From Cokeromyces recurvatus (taxonomy: Eukaryota; Mucoromycota; Mucoromycetes; Mucorales; Mucoraceae), in assembly GCF_025118155.1 (NCBI RefSeq), contig NW_026251399.1:643976-707975 (forward strand): a DNA stretch of 64,000 bases, read 5' to 3'. Below, in pieces: positions 12,535 to 25,163 of the stretch. The notes below the pieces were generated by a model. The model saw only the letters and a program-made list of their open reading frames with translations. It made no database searches and was not told the origin of the DNA. Positions within the stretch are counted from its first letter, which is position 1. Each line of letters opens with the position of its first letter. The translations under genes were made by a program, and so were the position numbers.

Positions 12535-13047
12535 CTATGATTTATTTGGTAAAGGTATAGGCTCATTCATCTATTTTATTAGAAGGTCAGTACTTAAAAA
12601 AAAGGGCTAAAGCTGATTAAACTTACAGCTTGAGAAATATCGATCCAATTATGTAAAGCATTAATTCTAGAATCTTGTGAATCAGGAGCTGTATCTTTTT
12701 TCCATAAAATAAACTTGTCGATCGTTTTATCTGTTTTTATCCAATTCATATTTTCTAATCTTTCCTCTTGAAGATCTTCATCATTGTATTCATTATTTAT
12801 TGATCTTTTCCAAACAAAACCTACATCAACAATAATTTAAGTTTAATCTCGTCTTGATCTAAGTTAATGTACCTCGAGTTGTTGAATCATGGCTCAATGT
12901 AACAGGAAGTCCAATAAGTTTTCGACCTAACACGACAGTTTCATATTTTTCATCTTTTTGTTTTTTGACTATAAAGTAATTCTTTGAATTGATAGTTTCG
13001 TCTTTTTCAACAGAAAATGGAAACAAATGAGCTTTAATATCACTCAT
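12535..13047 (-). CDS. RNH203: Ribonuclease H2 subunit C
   Basis: Exons read on the minus strand: 13047..12873, 12820..12627, 12570..12535; 134 aa, between yeast Rnh203 (110) and human RNASEH2C (164). It starts MSDIKAHLFPFSV. The core has VVLGRKLIGLPVTL and TTRGFVWKRS (the subunit C 'GR.L.G' strand pattern), then FILWKKDTAPDS and a terminal helix LHNWIDISQA. RNase H2 removes ribonucleotides misincorporated in DNA; subunit C is a non-catalytic scaffold with subunit B. The last exon encodes only about 11 residues and is less certain. The gene is divergent from the Doa10 gene. Confidence 0.8.
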
Positions 13048-13079
13048 TTGAAAAATAATTATATATATATATATATATA

Positions 13080-13116
<37 letters not shown>

Positions 13117-13447
13117 CGCAAAAAGGAAAAAAATAAAATAAAAGGTAGAATTTTTGTGTCTTAAAAAAAAAGGTAGAATTTTCGTGTTTTAAAATAAAAT
13201 ACAGAGTCCGAGAAGAACTGCCATCAATTTCACTTGATGTTGTTATTTTAATATCCCAAAACAGTTTGGATTTTTATCAAATTATTCCTTCTTTTCTTCT
13301 TTCTTTTATTTTTTTATGCAATAATTTATTCCTTTCTTTTATTTTCTTTTTTCGTTCATTCAATAGTATATAATTTGTAATGGAAGAAGGTAAATTGAAA
13401 GAAAGAAAAAAAAAATTAAATAAAAACTGAAATTAAGTTTTACAATC
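13048..13447. promoter_or_regulatory. Divergent promoter between RNH203 and DOA10
   Basis: This 400-base spacer separates the two start codons. It holds a TA repeat (about 13060-13082), a 32-nt A run (13083-13114), and two near-identical 22-bp units at 13141-13162 and 13169-13190 (consensus aaaggtagaattttYgtgtYtt). Pyrimidine-rich leader sequence precedes the Doa10 ATG. The duplicated unit is the best candidate for a shared control element, but no known factor site is recognised. Confidence 0.5.
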
Positions 13448-15475
13448 ATGACAATTATAGAAGAGGAGATTTGTAGAGTGTGTCGAGGTGAAGCTACCTT
13501 AGAGGAGCCTTTATTTCATCCTTGTAAATGCTTAGGAAGTATTCGTTTTGTACATCAAAAATGGTAAAAAACATGCATCTATATTTTTATATGTATACAC
13601 ATTTATATACATTTATGTAATACACACAAATTAACTTTACAAATTTATGCAGCTTATTAGATTGGTTATCACATAGCAAAAAAAAGTAAGTACATGTATA
13701 ATTAGAATAGAATAAACTTCTAATAATAATAATATAATAGATATTGTGAATTATGTAATTATAACTACAAATTCACGCCTATATATAAATCAGATATGCC
13801 TGCTAAAATACCAACAAAAATATGGATTCATCATTTGACAAAATGGTTATACAAATTATTTATATTAACACTACGTTCCTTACTAGTCCTATTCATTTGG
13901 TTGGTATTTGTACCCTACATTACTTTTTGGATATGGAGATTTTATTTCTGGAATGCAAATATAATACGTTATTTTTTCGTCTACTGTATTCTCGGTGTCT
14001 CTCAGCTTCAGGATCAGCCTAATTTAACTGTAACTAACAAAGGTTTTATGGATAAATTATTGCATGATTGTTTATATGGCTGGCTAATATCATCTATCGT
14101 CATGATCATATTCATTGCTGGGTTTTTATTACGCGAATGGATTATTCAAAATGTTCCTGCTGAATTACAAGATGATGAGTTATTGGAATCTGAAGAAGAA
14201 GATATGATATTAGGACAATACGAAGCAAGAGGGGTACAACAGGAACAAAATACTTTGGATACTACATTACCTTTAAATGAAGTCCCATCAGAAACTATTC
14301 GTAGAGCGAGAAGACGAAGCAGCAGAAGACCTTTATTATTACATGAAGAACCCTCAGATTATGAAAATTTGGAAGCAATGTGGTTAGCAGATATTGACCA
14401 GCAACATCAAAGCAATACAACATCAACTACGGGGCAGCATTTTCTTAACTTGGAAGTTGAAGATGTGGATAATGATGATGATGATGATGATGACGATGAT
14501 GGATATTTTGATGAATCTGAGGAAGAAGTAGAAATTAATCAACCGGAAAACACGTATAATGATATTCATCCACAAGAGCCTTTATTTAGACCCAATAATG
14601 AAGCTGTTATATTTGAAAATAACGTGGCTAATGAAAATGATAATATAATACGTGAAGCAGCTGGCCCTGAAGATATGGATGGTATATTAGAGGCAATAGG
14701 CATGAAAGGAAGTTTATTTATATTATTTCAAAATTCGGGTATCATTATCCTTCTTATGTGTCTTGGATTAGGAGTAGGCATATGGCTTCCTTATATTCTG
14801 GGTGTATTTTTTATCATATTAAAGCCTTGGGAACCTCCATTCATTACATTAACTCATACTCTACACTTTTTCTCAACATGTCTTTTGGAACCTTTTTATG
14901 ATACTTGGCTTGTATTCTATAGTCAATTGGACCCTATTTCAGAATGGATACCTTCATGGACGCCTGTATGGATCCGATCCATTATTTTGACTGCTCTACA
15001 CATTGCACAAAGTCTTGTCAAGTTTTTCTCAACTTTAAATATCACAACGAAAATTGATGATGATGACAAAAAATTTGCATCTTTATCATCATCGAATATT
15101 CTCTTAGGACCCTCATCTCAATCCTATACTATTTCATTATGGCGCGATATAGTGTCTGGATGGCAGTATATTACACCATTTTTCAAGGACTTTCTTAAAT
15201 CCTATTCCCAAATGTCAAATGGCGTTACCACTATGGACCGTACGGGTTGTATTATAACAGGTTATCTTATTTTAGTTTTTATTGGTTCATTCTATCTCTC
15301 AAAAACAAACAATATGTATGCTCGAATCGGTCGTACTGCCCGTCAAATTATTCGACATTTAGGTATCCTTTTAAAGGTTTTATTCTTTATTACTATCGAG
15401 TTGACACTATTTCCTCTTGGTTGTGGCTTACTACTTGATGCTGTTGGACTTTCTTTGTTTTATAAAATTGGAAGC

Positions 15476-15528
<53 letters not shown>

Positions 15529-16662
15529 AGCAGCTGGGCATTTAATGGCTATTCACAAACGCATAACATTTCTTAAAGAAAATACGATTAGCTCTATCTT
15601 CATGCATTGGGCAGTAGGAACTAGTTTTATGTTCTTGTTTACGAGCATGGTCACATTTTGTCGAGAAATAGTTCGCCCAGGAGTTATCTGGTTTATCCGA
15701 GATCCTAATGATCCTCAATTTAATCCAATTAAAGAATTAGTAGAGCGACCGTTCTTTACACAGTTACAAAAAATTGGTGCAAGTGCAATTATTTATGGGC
15801 TTGTAATTGAACTAGGTGTAGGTGGTTTAGTAGCAGCGATTGGATCTATTTTTGATGGTATCCTACCACTCAAATGGAGTTATACACAGCCTTTGTTGAC
15901 CATTCCTTTTGATTTACTTATTGTCATGATAATTATTCCGGCATTAGTTAATTATTTTAATCCTAAAAAATTACTAGAAAATCTAATGGTTCGATGGGTA
16001 ACTTGGTTATGTCAGCAACTCCGACTTTCTTCTTTCCTATTGGGTGGAAGACCAGTTAGGGAAGAAGGATATATTTATTATAAGACCTGGATGGCCTGGA
16101 TTCAACGCCCCGGACTAAATCTAACTCAAGGCAACAATCAAGGAGAAGAAGAAGAAAAAGAACAAGAAGTCACATTTATTAGAACGGGTCAACTTGTTCG
16201 TGTACCCAATCATGATGGAGTTCGATTTGTTCCTGGACGTCGTATGGTTGTACCGGTTGATCCAATTACATTAGAAGCCATTGATCCACAAGAAAGATTA
16301 TTAGGACACCCAGCAGCTAGGACACGAGAAGAAGAATCAGAGAACACAACTGTAGTTTATATACCTCCTCAATTCAAATTAAGGTTAACTGCCTTTATGA
16401 TTATCATTTGGGTTTCATGGTGTGCTTTATTATGTTACATTTTTGTAGGACCGATTGCTATAGGACGTTGGTTATTTAATTATTTTGGTATCAATGCCCA
16501 GCCAGAAAAAAAAATCCATGATATTTATACTTATTGGTTTGGCTGCATTACTATAATTTCTACCGGATTTATAGCAAAAAAAATCAGAGAACTTGTATTG
16601 CATTATTCTTTAATCAATCGCCAGAGTTTAATAAATAGCTTACTATGGGTAACTTGTTTTTA

Positions 16663-16717
<55 letters not shown>

Positions 16718-17462
16718 TAAAGACCAGCTAATTGAAATTATATATAAAATAGATATTTAATTTATGTGTCATTACAATCTCATTTGGGATTCTAATTCCT
16801 ATGATATTTGGATGGATACTTCAATTGTATATCATTATACCATTTCAGAACTGGGGAGCAAAGGCCCCCGTTATAAACGTCTTTTTTCTTTGGTCAAACG
16901 GCGTTGTCTGTCTAACTTTATTTTATTCTTTACTTTCAAGATTACCAGAAAATGAATTGTATACTTCTTTCATTAGGGTATGTTTTCCTTTTTTTTTCTC
17001 TTTTTTTCTTTTTTCTTTTCTCTTTTTTTTTTTCTTTTTTTCCTTTTATTACTTACATATATTGTAATAGATACAAAATAATGGTATCAAATGTTTCAAT
17101 TTCAACCGAGAAATGAAAAGTTCGATTGGCCCAATTCTCTTTTATGGATTGATGACTGTATTCCTGCCTTTTATCTTTGTTTATGCCAAAATACATATAC
17201 TAGGTAAAGAAAAGATAATATTATTATTATGTTTCGATTATATTCAATACTATTATTAGATAAAGATAATCCTTTAAAGCAAGTAAACACCCTTCAAATG
17301 ACATTCCCCTCTGTATTAATCGGCTTTATAATATACTATTTGAGTTATATGGCTACTAAATTTGGAAAGCAGTGGAGTCAATCAGTTCGGGAAGATCATT
17401 ATTTAATTAACAGAGTCCTACACAATATAGAAATTGATAGTGATATCCTCAATTCTCCATAA
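13448..17462 (+). CDS. SSM4: ERAD E3 ubiquitin ligase Doa10/SSM4 (MARCH6 type)
   Basis: Exons 13448..13563, 13653..13685, 13741..16663, 16753..16977, 17071..17203, 17260..17462 join in phase; 1210 aa (yeast Doa10 1319, human MARCH6 910). The N-terminal RING-CH finger spans three exons: [24 protein letters not shown], and [12 protein letters not shown]. Many hydrophobic segments follow, in keeping with about 14 membrane spans. A loop is strongly acidic (a run of Asp near 14480). The C-terminus carries the conserved [14 protein letters not shown] element. Doa10 ubiquitinates misfolded proteins in the ER and inner nuclear membrane. A cytosolic or luminal loop holds an 18-Ser run. The long open frame runs on past exon 3 into a 50-nt A tract, but that is intron. 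Confidence 0.93.
15476..15526 (+). repeat. (AGT)17 coding microsatellite in Doa10
   Basis: Seventeen tandem AGT codons, preceded by one AGC, encode 18 serines between two membrane segments. The uniform codon indicates recent slippage expansion rather than conserved Ser-rich sequence. Confidence 0.97.
16666..16715 (+). repeat. 50-nt A tract directly after a Doa10 5' splice site
   Basis: The donor is GT at 16664-16665 and the A run starts at the next base. The intron ends at 16752. Compare the similar placement in the chitin synthase gene and the relic at 41.1 kb. Confidence 0.9.
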
Positions 17463-18051
17463 AAAAAACTTTGTGTTACTTCTATTATTGTGAAGGCCTA
17501 GAGCATCCAGATATCCGAATCTTATAAAATTTTCTACTTTTGTACATATTATAAATTGCAAATTTATGTAACTATATATTATGCTATTAATAAAATAAAC
17601 TCTATATTGATCCTAATCACTGCTTTTATATACGACCTTAAGTCCAGTTTAATTATTTTGATAGCAGTTATTTCTTTTTTTTTTTTTGTTTTTTTTTTAC
17701 AGACAGACAGACATATTTAGATAGATATACTCGTGTATAAGATAAAAAAAAAATTTTTTTTCTTTACAGAATCTGCTATTTAATTTAAGTTTTTTTCTTT
17801 CTTGTTTATTCAAAAAATAAAATAAAATAAGAATAAAAATTAAGTTTCGAACTCAAATAATATATCAGGACCCATCAAATAATTACTTTATTTAGTAACA
17901 AATTAAGGAACCGAAATTATGATTGCCATAAGTAAAACATAAAGTACAAAACGTGGGCGGGATTTTCCATTTCTTAAAAAAGTATAAAAATACAAACATT
18001 TAGCAATAATTTCTTTTTATTTCTCATTCATCTTTTTATTACATTTTGATA
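17463..18051. promoter_or_regulatory. Doa10 3' end and promoter of the secreted DPBB protein
   Basis: No gene is seen here. The first part is the Doa10 3' UTR with several AATAAA-like stretches. The second part has a GC-rich element, gtgggcggg (17953-17961), then a TATA box tataaaaa at 17983-17990, about 60 bases before the ATG at 18052. A well-formed TATA box and a pyrimidine-rich leader suggest a strongly expressed gene. The GC element resembles a C2H2 zinc-finger site, but the factor is unknown. Confidence 0.55.
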
Positions 18052-18801
18052 ATGTCTCATATTACCTCTCGTATTATTCTTTGTATTGCTATTGTTTTAG
18101 TTGCATGTACATATATTGCATCCACTGCTCCTATTAGTAATGCTGAATTGGAAGCTGGTTCTTCCCCTTCAGCTTATATTAAAATGCTTCGAAAGTATCA
18201 TGAGGAGGAGGATGAAGAACCTACAAGCACTACTACTATTATTACTGCTACCACTACTACTACTGCTACTGGTTCTGCTTCTGCTTCTGCGTCTGCGTCT
18301 GCGTCTGCTTCTGCTTCTGCCACTACTACTACTACTACTACTGCCACTACTACTACTTCTCACAAACATCGCAAGCATCATCATAAGTCTAAAACAACAA
18401 CTGCAACAACTACAACAACTACAACAACTACAACACCAGAAGCAACTATCACAGCTAAAATTAAGAAGAGTTCTTCTTCCTCTTCTAGCTCAGGTAAAAC
18501 TTATACCGGTGATGGTACTTTCTATAATGCTGGACTCGGATCTTGTGGCTGGACCAACACAGATAGTGATATGATTGTTGCCTTAAATCATGTTCAAATG
18601 GCTAATGGTGCTAATTCTAACCATAATCCTAACTGTGGTAAGCATATTCAAGTAACTGGACCTAAGGGATCTGTTACTGTTAAGATTGTCGATACCTGCC
18701 CTGGTTGTTCTAGTGGTTCCGTTGATTTATCTCCTGCTGCTTTTGAAAAGATTGCTGATCTTGATCAAGGAAGAGTAACTGTTCATTGGAAATTTGTTTA
18801 A
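18052..18801 (+). CDS. Secreted RlpA/expansin-like double-psi beta-barrel protein
   Basis: Single exon, 249 aa. A signal peptide (SRIILCIAIVLVACTYIAS, then TAP) leads to a low-complexity region of about 110 residues, Thr/Ala/Ser-rich (SASASASA, TTTTTT), probably O-mannosylated, with a His/Lys patch KHRKHHHK. The C-terminal domain of about 100 residues starts GKTYTGDGTFYNAGLGSCGW and contains ALNHVQM, NPNCGKHIQV, and VDTCPGCSSGSVDLSPAAF, the RlpA-like DPBB pattern. Its catalytic-site Asp equivalent (VDTCPGC) and paired cysteines are present. Fungal relatives include expansin-like and barwin-like proteins that act at cell walls. There is no second (CBM63) expansin domain, so a loosenin-type protein is likely. 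The repeat codons (GCTTCTGCG units) create a poly-Leu open frame in another frame, which is a shadow. Confidence 0.88.
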   Translation: MSHITSRIILCIAIVLVACTYIASTAPISNAELEAGSSPSAYIKMLRKYHEEEDEEPTSTTTIITATTTTTATGSASASASASASASASATTTTTTTATTTTSHKHRKHHHKSKTTTATTTTTTTTTTPEATITAKIKKSSSSSSSSGKTYTGDGTFYNAGLGSCGWTNTDSDMIVALNHVQMANGANSNHNPNCGKHIQVTGPKGSVTVKIVDTCPGCSSGSVDLSPAAFEKIADLDQGRVTVHWKFV

Positions 18802-19151
18802 ATATATACATATATTCTGCATTTTGGTTTTTCTCTGGTTAGAAAAAAAAAATAGAAATTCATTCTATGTCATATTTACTTCTTTTTGATAAAGAAAAAA
18901 AAATAAATAGCTTTATGAAACTGGTTTTTCATAACATAATAAAACATTTCATACGAATTTGATCAACTCTATTTTTTATTGTCTTTTTTTTTTATAATTA
19001 TTATTTTTATTGTGTATCTTTTTTTTGAGTTTAAATGTGATAAGGTTTTTCTACTCTTCTCCTAACTAATAAAAACTATTCTTTGTACTAAAAAATGAAT
19101 AAATTATTACAAGAAAATATTTTATTTTTATATGTATAGAAAAAAAAAAAA
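18802..19151. other. Convergent 3' region, no gene seen
   Basis: AT-rich 3' UTRs of the plus-strand DPBB gene and the minus-strand chitin synthase gene meet here. Several AATAAA-like motifs occur on both strands. No coding signal was found. Confidence 0.6.
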
Positions 19152-22100
19152 CTATACTCTATTGTTTGTTAATGAATGATCAATACATCGATTAATAAAG
19201 TCTTTTTTACAATTCATATCAACTCTAAATACTTCACTAAGTTTATCTCGAACTTGCTTTTTAGTCAATTGCATTAAATCATTTTCATTTAAAATTCTTT
19301 CTATTTCTTGCATTATCATAACATCATTGGGTAGTAGAGTGAAGGATGAAGGACGAATATTAGAAGATTCAATCATGAACGGGGGTTTCGGGTCATTAAA
19401 AAAATCTATTGTTGTTGTTGTTGTATGAAAGCTATTATCACTAATATTATTACCTCCGATAACGCTCAGGTCCCTTTCATGAAAGGAAGGAGGATGATGA
19501 TGTAATTCTAATGTATTCATTGCTGGCATAGTTGTACTACTATAGACCGAATACGCTACATCTTTATCATCATTCATTTGGCATTGCGACGACTGTTCAC
19601 AAAGGCATGTATCATGATGAGGGCAACATTTAGACTGCTTTTCCCATTCTTCTTGTTCCAATATCGTTAGCTCATGTTCAGACCAAGATTTGGTCGGAAT
19701 TGAATCAGGGTCAAATGTTCCTTCTTCAGGACCGACTGCTTTCTTTTGTCCTTTTTCTCCAACAACAATACGTGTATTCCCCCAGGAGAAATCATCAAAA
19801 TGCCAGAAAGCATAAATAGGTATAAAGAATGAAAATACTGGAATGGCCAAAATATAAACGATCATCCAGCCTACATGTTCCCACTAATATTTATAAATAC
19901 ATATATGGATTAGTATTTCTAAAAAAGATATATAACCCGATCCAATGTATGACAAAAAACAATCAATTTTTCTTTTTTTTTTCTTTTTTTTTTTTTTTTT
20001 GGTTTACTTTTCGACGTAAAATAAAAATGACAGCTTGAAGACCATATACACCAGCCAAAGTGATGATAGACATTAAAGGAACTTGATTTGTGTTTGTACA
20101 AAGTTGATATACAAGGTAACCTAAATAACAAACAACTGCAGGCATTACGAGGGTACTTAATAAATCTAACATGACCACGAATCGCATTGAAAAACAGCAA
20201 AAGCCACATAATTGAGGTAAGAACATTAATTCACCCAGATTATGAACAGTAGAATTAATCCATCTTCGACGTTGAGATAACAATACGGGCCATTGATCTG
20301 GTGCATTCGTCATACAGCCTGCATCGGGTGTGAATTTTGTCTTATAGTTTGGGAAATGCTTCAAGATGAGTGTCGTCAGATATCTATCTTCACCAAGGTG
20401 CAAGAGATTTTTTTTGTGTAACGTATCAACATGGTTCTCTGCGTAATCTTTAATAACTTGGTTTGAAATCAGTAAAGGTTGATTACGTGTCGTTGAGCGA
20501 ATTCGATACATACAGAAACATCCTGGTAAACAAGTGACTGATCCAAATAAGGACTCAAAGGCCTTTGCTAAATGATGAGAGATGTAGTACTCATATACTT
20601 GTATCATAGTAACCCATGTATCTTTTTCATTCGACAACATTGTTTCACCACATAAGCCTACTATCTTGGCATCATTCACAAAGCAGGATACCATTCGGTT
20701 CAGCGAATCCGGGAGTACCTCTGTATCTGCATCCACCATCAATACAAACTCATAGAAACTAGGATTAACTCCAATGATATTCTTTAACTGATGATGGAGT
20801 TCAAGCTCTACTGGGGTCATGGGGGTATCAAAATGAACTTTGTTCAAGAATCGCATCAGAACCATTTGTGAATCTCGTTTACCCCGATTTCCTGGCTTTT
20901 GTCTTTCCTCTGGTGTGCCTACTTTAACGACAACGATGAAGGGCACTACATGTCCAGAGTATTCATATAGACCGGAGTATATCTTACCCATATTATGTTG
21001 TTTACGTCCCTCTCCTAGTGATAGAAAGGATTTGGGCGCAGGGTCCACGTTTGAATCAACACCCAAGATATCTAAAACAATGCGGGGCGTAGATCGATCA
21101 TTCCCGCTACCCACTATCATACCGTCTGCAATTAAAAAAAGTAATTTTCGCCTGTCGTCATAACGCATCACAGCTAATGAATTAATCGTCTTCCTTAGTG
21201 AATCCTCACTCTCAGTATAACAGGGTACCTGACAGATAATGAATTTATCATATTCTTCAGTTGTAACCTGTGTACCTAACCTAAGTGCTGCTAAAAACTT
21301 GAACAGGATGACGCTACAAAGAAATCCGGTGATTAACAACAATAGATACTCAGACAGGAGACATTGGAATGAGTTACGCGTATCGACTTTACCAACGAAA
21401 AAGAGATTACGTAGACAAGTCATTTGACGTTCTCTTACGACTCTATCTAATGGTAGGGCATCAAAATGAGCGGAAATATCTGTACCTGCTAATTGTCTAA
21501 ATAACTCTGTAATTGAATTATCCATAAAGTCGACATCGATATCCGTCGGTACCTGTTGGCCCTCAGGGACACGAGGTGTACGATGACCCAGCATGTAAGA
21601 GGTTAAATCATATACGTTCTTGTGAATAATAGCCCATTGTCTCTTTGTATTAATCCCACCAATCTGTACAGGGAAGGTAGCTTGATTTTTAATATCTTCA
21701 GGATCATACCCCATAAAGCCAATGCGATAGTTGCGTCTCAGGTAGACCATCTGTTCAAAATACCAATCCGGACGATAATCATCTTGGAAACTTCTAAAAT
21801 CATGATAGATTGCATTTGAATCTGTAATATTAATATAGGCCTCTAGCGTCACTTCCTTGGGTACAACGCCGTTGACTCCATCACAAACTGCAGAGACTTG
21901 AACTGGGAAGAGATCACTTGCGTCCTGCCCTGCGTATTGAAACAAAACTTGTGTAGATATTACTTCAGAGGCCCAATGACGAGGCGCAAATGATGTTAGA
22001 TCAAAGACTTCCCCACGAATAGCTACATAAGCATCGTCTCGATAACTTCTTGCTTGTAATTCAGATTGCGTATAAAGGTCTTGATGAGGGCATACGAGGC

Positions 22101-24776
22101 GACCAAAGAAAGCAATAAACCAAACCATGATGGCACATAATAAAAAGATGAGGAGACAAAGTGTCACTTTCTCTCGCCAAGCCATGCGTATATCTGATCG
22201 TCGCATACCACATATATAACTCATAATAAAACTTGGTATCCACCATGTTGTCATCCATGTTAGCGTAAGCCAACAATTTCTTGATTTACTCTTCCTTTTC
22301 CTTTTCTGCTTCTTTTTACTACTCGAGGTTGTTGTATGTAGACTATTGTCATTTTTTTGATCATTATTATTTACATTATTTATAGCTGTTGTGTCAAGTA
22401 CACTATTGCAAATATGAGTACAGGTGGAATTCGACTCTTCATCATGATAGCTGTCAAAGAGTTCCTCTGAATAAATAGAGTTTGTCTCCGTTATCGATCT
22501 ACAGGAATGAGGAATAAATTGTGAGCATGTTTGACTCATCGTATCAATTACATCCTCTTTAACCAAAATATATACATATATGAATATAAATATGAGAATT
22601 ATATAAATATATACATAAAAGAAAAAAAAAACTCACTATACCATATGGTATTCCCTTGGCAATACATCTTGCTATTCGTTGCTCTCGTTTTTCATTAAAA
22701 CGCAATTTGTTTTCTAAAAATGTCCATGATGTTTCTGTTAAATAAACCTAAAAAAAAAAGTATTAAAGTTTTCTTTCAATATGAATAAAAAATAAATAAA
22801 ATAAAATAAAAAATTATATACCTTCAGAGTATCGTGTAATATCATTTTTTCATTCCATTGGAAAGCTTCTTTCAATGCAAGCAATTTATCTACAGATTCT
22901 GCATCCAAGTCAACTGAAGTAGCATAAATCAAATCAGCATATCGTTCGCAAAATTCTTGTAAATCAAGTTGAATTGAATACTCATGTTTTGCTTTCAATA
23001 CGAATGGTAATAATTGAAATGTCTTTATCTGGGCTACAAGTTTCTTATGATCACATGAATTGGGCAATAATAAATCATTTGAACGAAGACAGAGAATAGA
23101 CCATGATTTTGTGGAATGTAAAGTCAACATGATGCCTTGAACGCCCTCTTTTAATTCATTCGCTCTGTTTACGTTCGTTTTAAGTGAAAGGGGCCTCTCG
23201 GTTAATATAACTGTCTCTCCAGTTGTCTTTACATTTACAATATGTTCTGCTGATTTTTGATTCATAGAGGATGATGGTCGATGGGGTGTTTCAAGTTGTT
23301 GACCTGCTACACTGTCAATGCCATTAGGATGTTCTTGGGCCAAAGTCAATCTTCGAGAAAATAATTTAGTGACCAGCTTATTAGTTGGAAGATCGTATGG
23401 ACTATTGTGATCTTGTGGATTGAATAAAGATATAAAATCAGCACAGATTATCTCCCTCGTGCGTATACCAAATTCAAGAGTAGAATAAGTTACTGTTCCT
23501 GTAAAATGCTGAATAGTAAAAGATGTATCATTGGATGATATAGGTTTTAAACCCAAAACTGGATCTTTACGATAATGTTGTTTAAAATCATCTAAGCAGC
23601 GCTCAGGGCTACTCTCTGCTGTAGCAGATGACTTGCACAAGGATGCTAACAAGCCATGATGAGGATCATCAAAGAGCTGTATACAGGAATCGTTATAGAT
23701 GGTACTTGACAAGTCATTTGGCGTTATCCCTAGTAAAGAATAAACATCCGTATTCCTCTCCGAGAGCTGTTGAAGCATAAAATGATGCAATTTTTCATTC
23801 ATATAGAGTGAACGAAATTGTTCATAAGATGCATTTGAATTAGTCGGGCTTACACCTGGGAAATCAACGATGCATATAAAATTATGAAATTCGGATTTAT
23901 ATAATTTTTTATTGACAATCTCGATCAACCAGGAGAAAAGTAGGGAATAGAGTGTCTCAGCAAGTGCATCACGTTGATTTGCAGCTTGTTCTGCATTAAG
24001 GAAAATAGTTGTTAAATCACGTTTAATGAGTTTTGTTTGGTAGCTAAGACACGTCTCGAGGGCCCTTGGTTCAACGCCTAATAACTCTGCAGTCATCTCT
24101 AGTTCAAGCGTATTCTTAACGATAGCCGAATCCTGTGCGTTAGTAGGATCGTCTATAAATTGTAAATTGCCTAAATGTAAAATAGCAGCAAGGATTTGCA
24201 TTACTTGAAATAGCTTTGACTTGTTTATCCCTAAAGATTTTAAAAGTTGTTTAAGCTCCCTATATTTTTCAGCATCCTCACTGATAAGACCAGCAGTTAA
24301 TCTTGCTGCCTCTCTCGATTTAAATAAGTATGAATATAATGATGAATTATTCAGATGAAGTGCAGACTTTTCTTCGGGAGAAGAACCATGTAAGAGATAA
24401 TAGAAAACATGAAAATTTCGTTCCTCTCCAGATGTATGAGCAATGCGCGATTTTTCAAGCATATAATCAAGAAATTTTGCCCCAATCATACGACCTCGCT
24501 CATTAAACTGAAGTTCAAGATATTTTCCAAAGCATGAAGCATTTTCATTAAAAGTTGTTTTGGCATGTCCAAAAGCTTCCAAGATACCATATACTTTTTG
24601 AATAAGCTCTTGAGTCTTGGATGGCTTTTTAGGATTACTTAGGGTGATAAGATGATATAATGTCCATTGATGCATTTCAGATTTTCCACTTCCACATAAG
24701 CCACTTATAGATTTAAGGGGAGGGGGAGTGAGGATTAGGTTTTCGAAACCAAACATAAGGAGGATATAAATTATTA

Positions 24777-24838
<62 letters not shown>

Positions 24839-25163
24839 TAAATATGATAGATTGATCACTTCCGGTACGACGCATATGAAAATAAATCTGATTGATATAT
24901 TGAAAAATATGTACTGGTAATGAGTGGTCTTTATTGTGATCTGTTGCTTTATATTCAGCCAAATAGCATTCACTTGTTTCTTGAATGGTTTCACGAGCAT
25001 CCTTATATGGATTGATAACAACGAATAATGAATTTCGAACTCGAGTATATATTTGATCTTTTAAAAATCGATCACGAAGTGTCGTAGCGAGTATTTCTTC
25101 TGTAGCATTATCAATGTCTGCAAGATCGTCAAAATTGGATAGTTGTTGTCTTTGGCCAGACAT
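19152..25163 (-). CDS. Chitin synthase with myosin motor domain (class V/VII type)
   Basis: Minus-strand exons 25163..24838, 24703..22822, 22747..22637, 22554..20008, 19883..19152 join in phase to give 1865 aa, the usual class V length. Order: a myosin-like head (about residues 1-740, Walker A GLCGSGKSE, FGKYLELQF, VDFPGVSP), two membrane spans, a cytochrome b5-like region (AIRGEVFDLTSFAPRHW, later HKNVYDLTSYM), the CHS catalytic domain (VDADTEVLPDSL, GEDRYLTTLIL and the hallmark QRRRW), further membrane spans, FWHFDDFSWGNTR, and a C-terminal DEK_C helix bundle (last 55 residues). It synthesises cell-wall chitin at the plasma membrane; the motor domain tethers vesicles to actin. The exon 3/4 junction has an alternative one-residue placement. 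Confidence 0.93.
24779..24835 (-). repeat. 57-nt T run (A run in the mRNA) after the first chitin synthase donor
   Basis: In the sense of the gene, exon 1 ends, then GTA, then an unbroken A tract. The intron spans 24704-24837. A run of this length is prone to slippage, so its true length may differ between isolates or assemblies. Confidence 0.9.

Noticed and set aside
16664..16720. C-terminal poly-Lys tail on the long Doa10 frame
   Set aside because: The A run is intronic; a phase-correct exon from 16753 continues the conserved Doa10 membrane region.
18101..18574. 157-codon Leu-rich open frame on the plus strand
   Set aside because: It is the +1 shadow of the Thr/Ser/Ala repeat codons of the secreted DPBB protein.
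20840..21163. Plus-strand frame inside the chitin synthase
   Set aside because: Antisense to the conserved CHS catalytic domain; no independent coding evidence.
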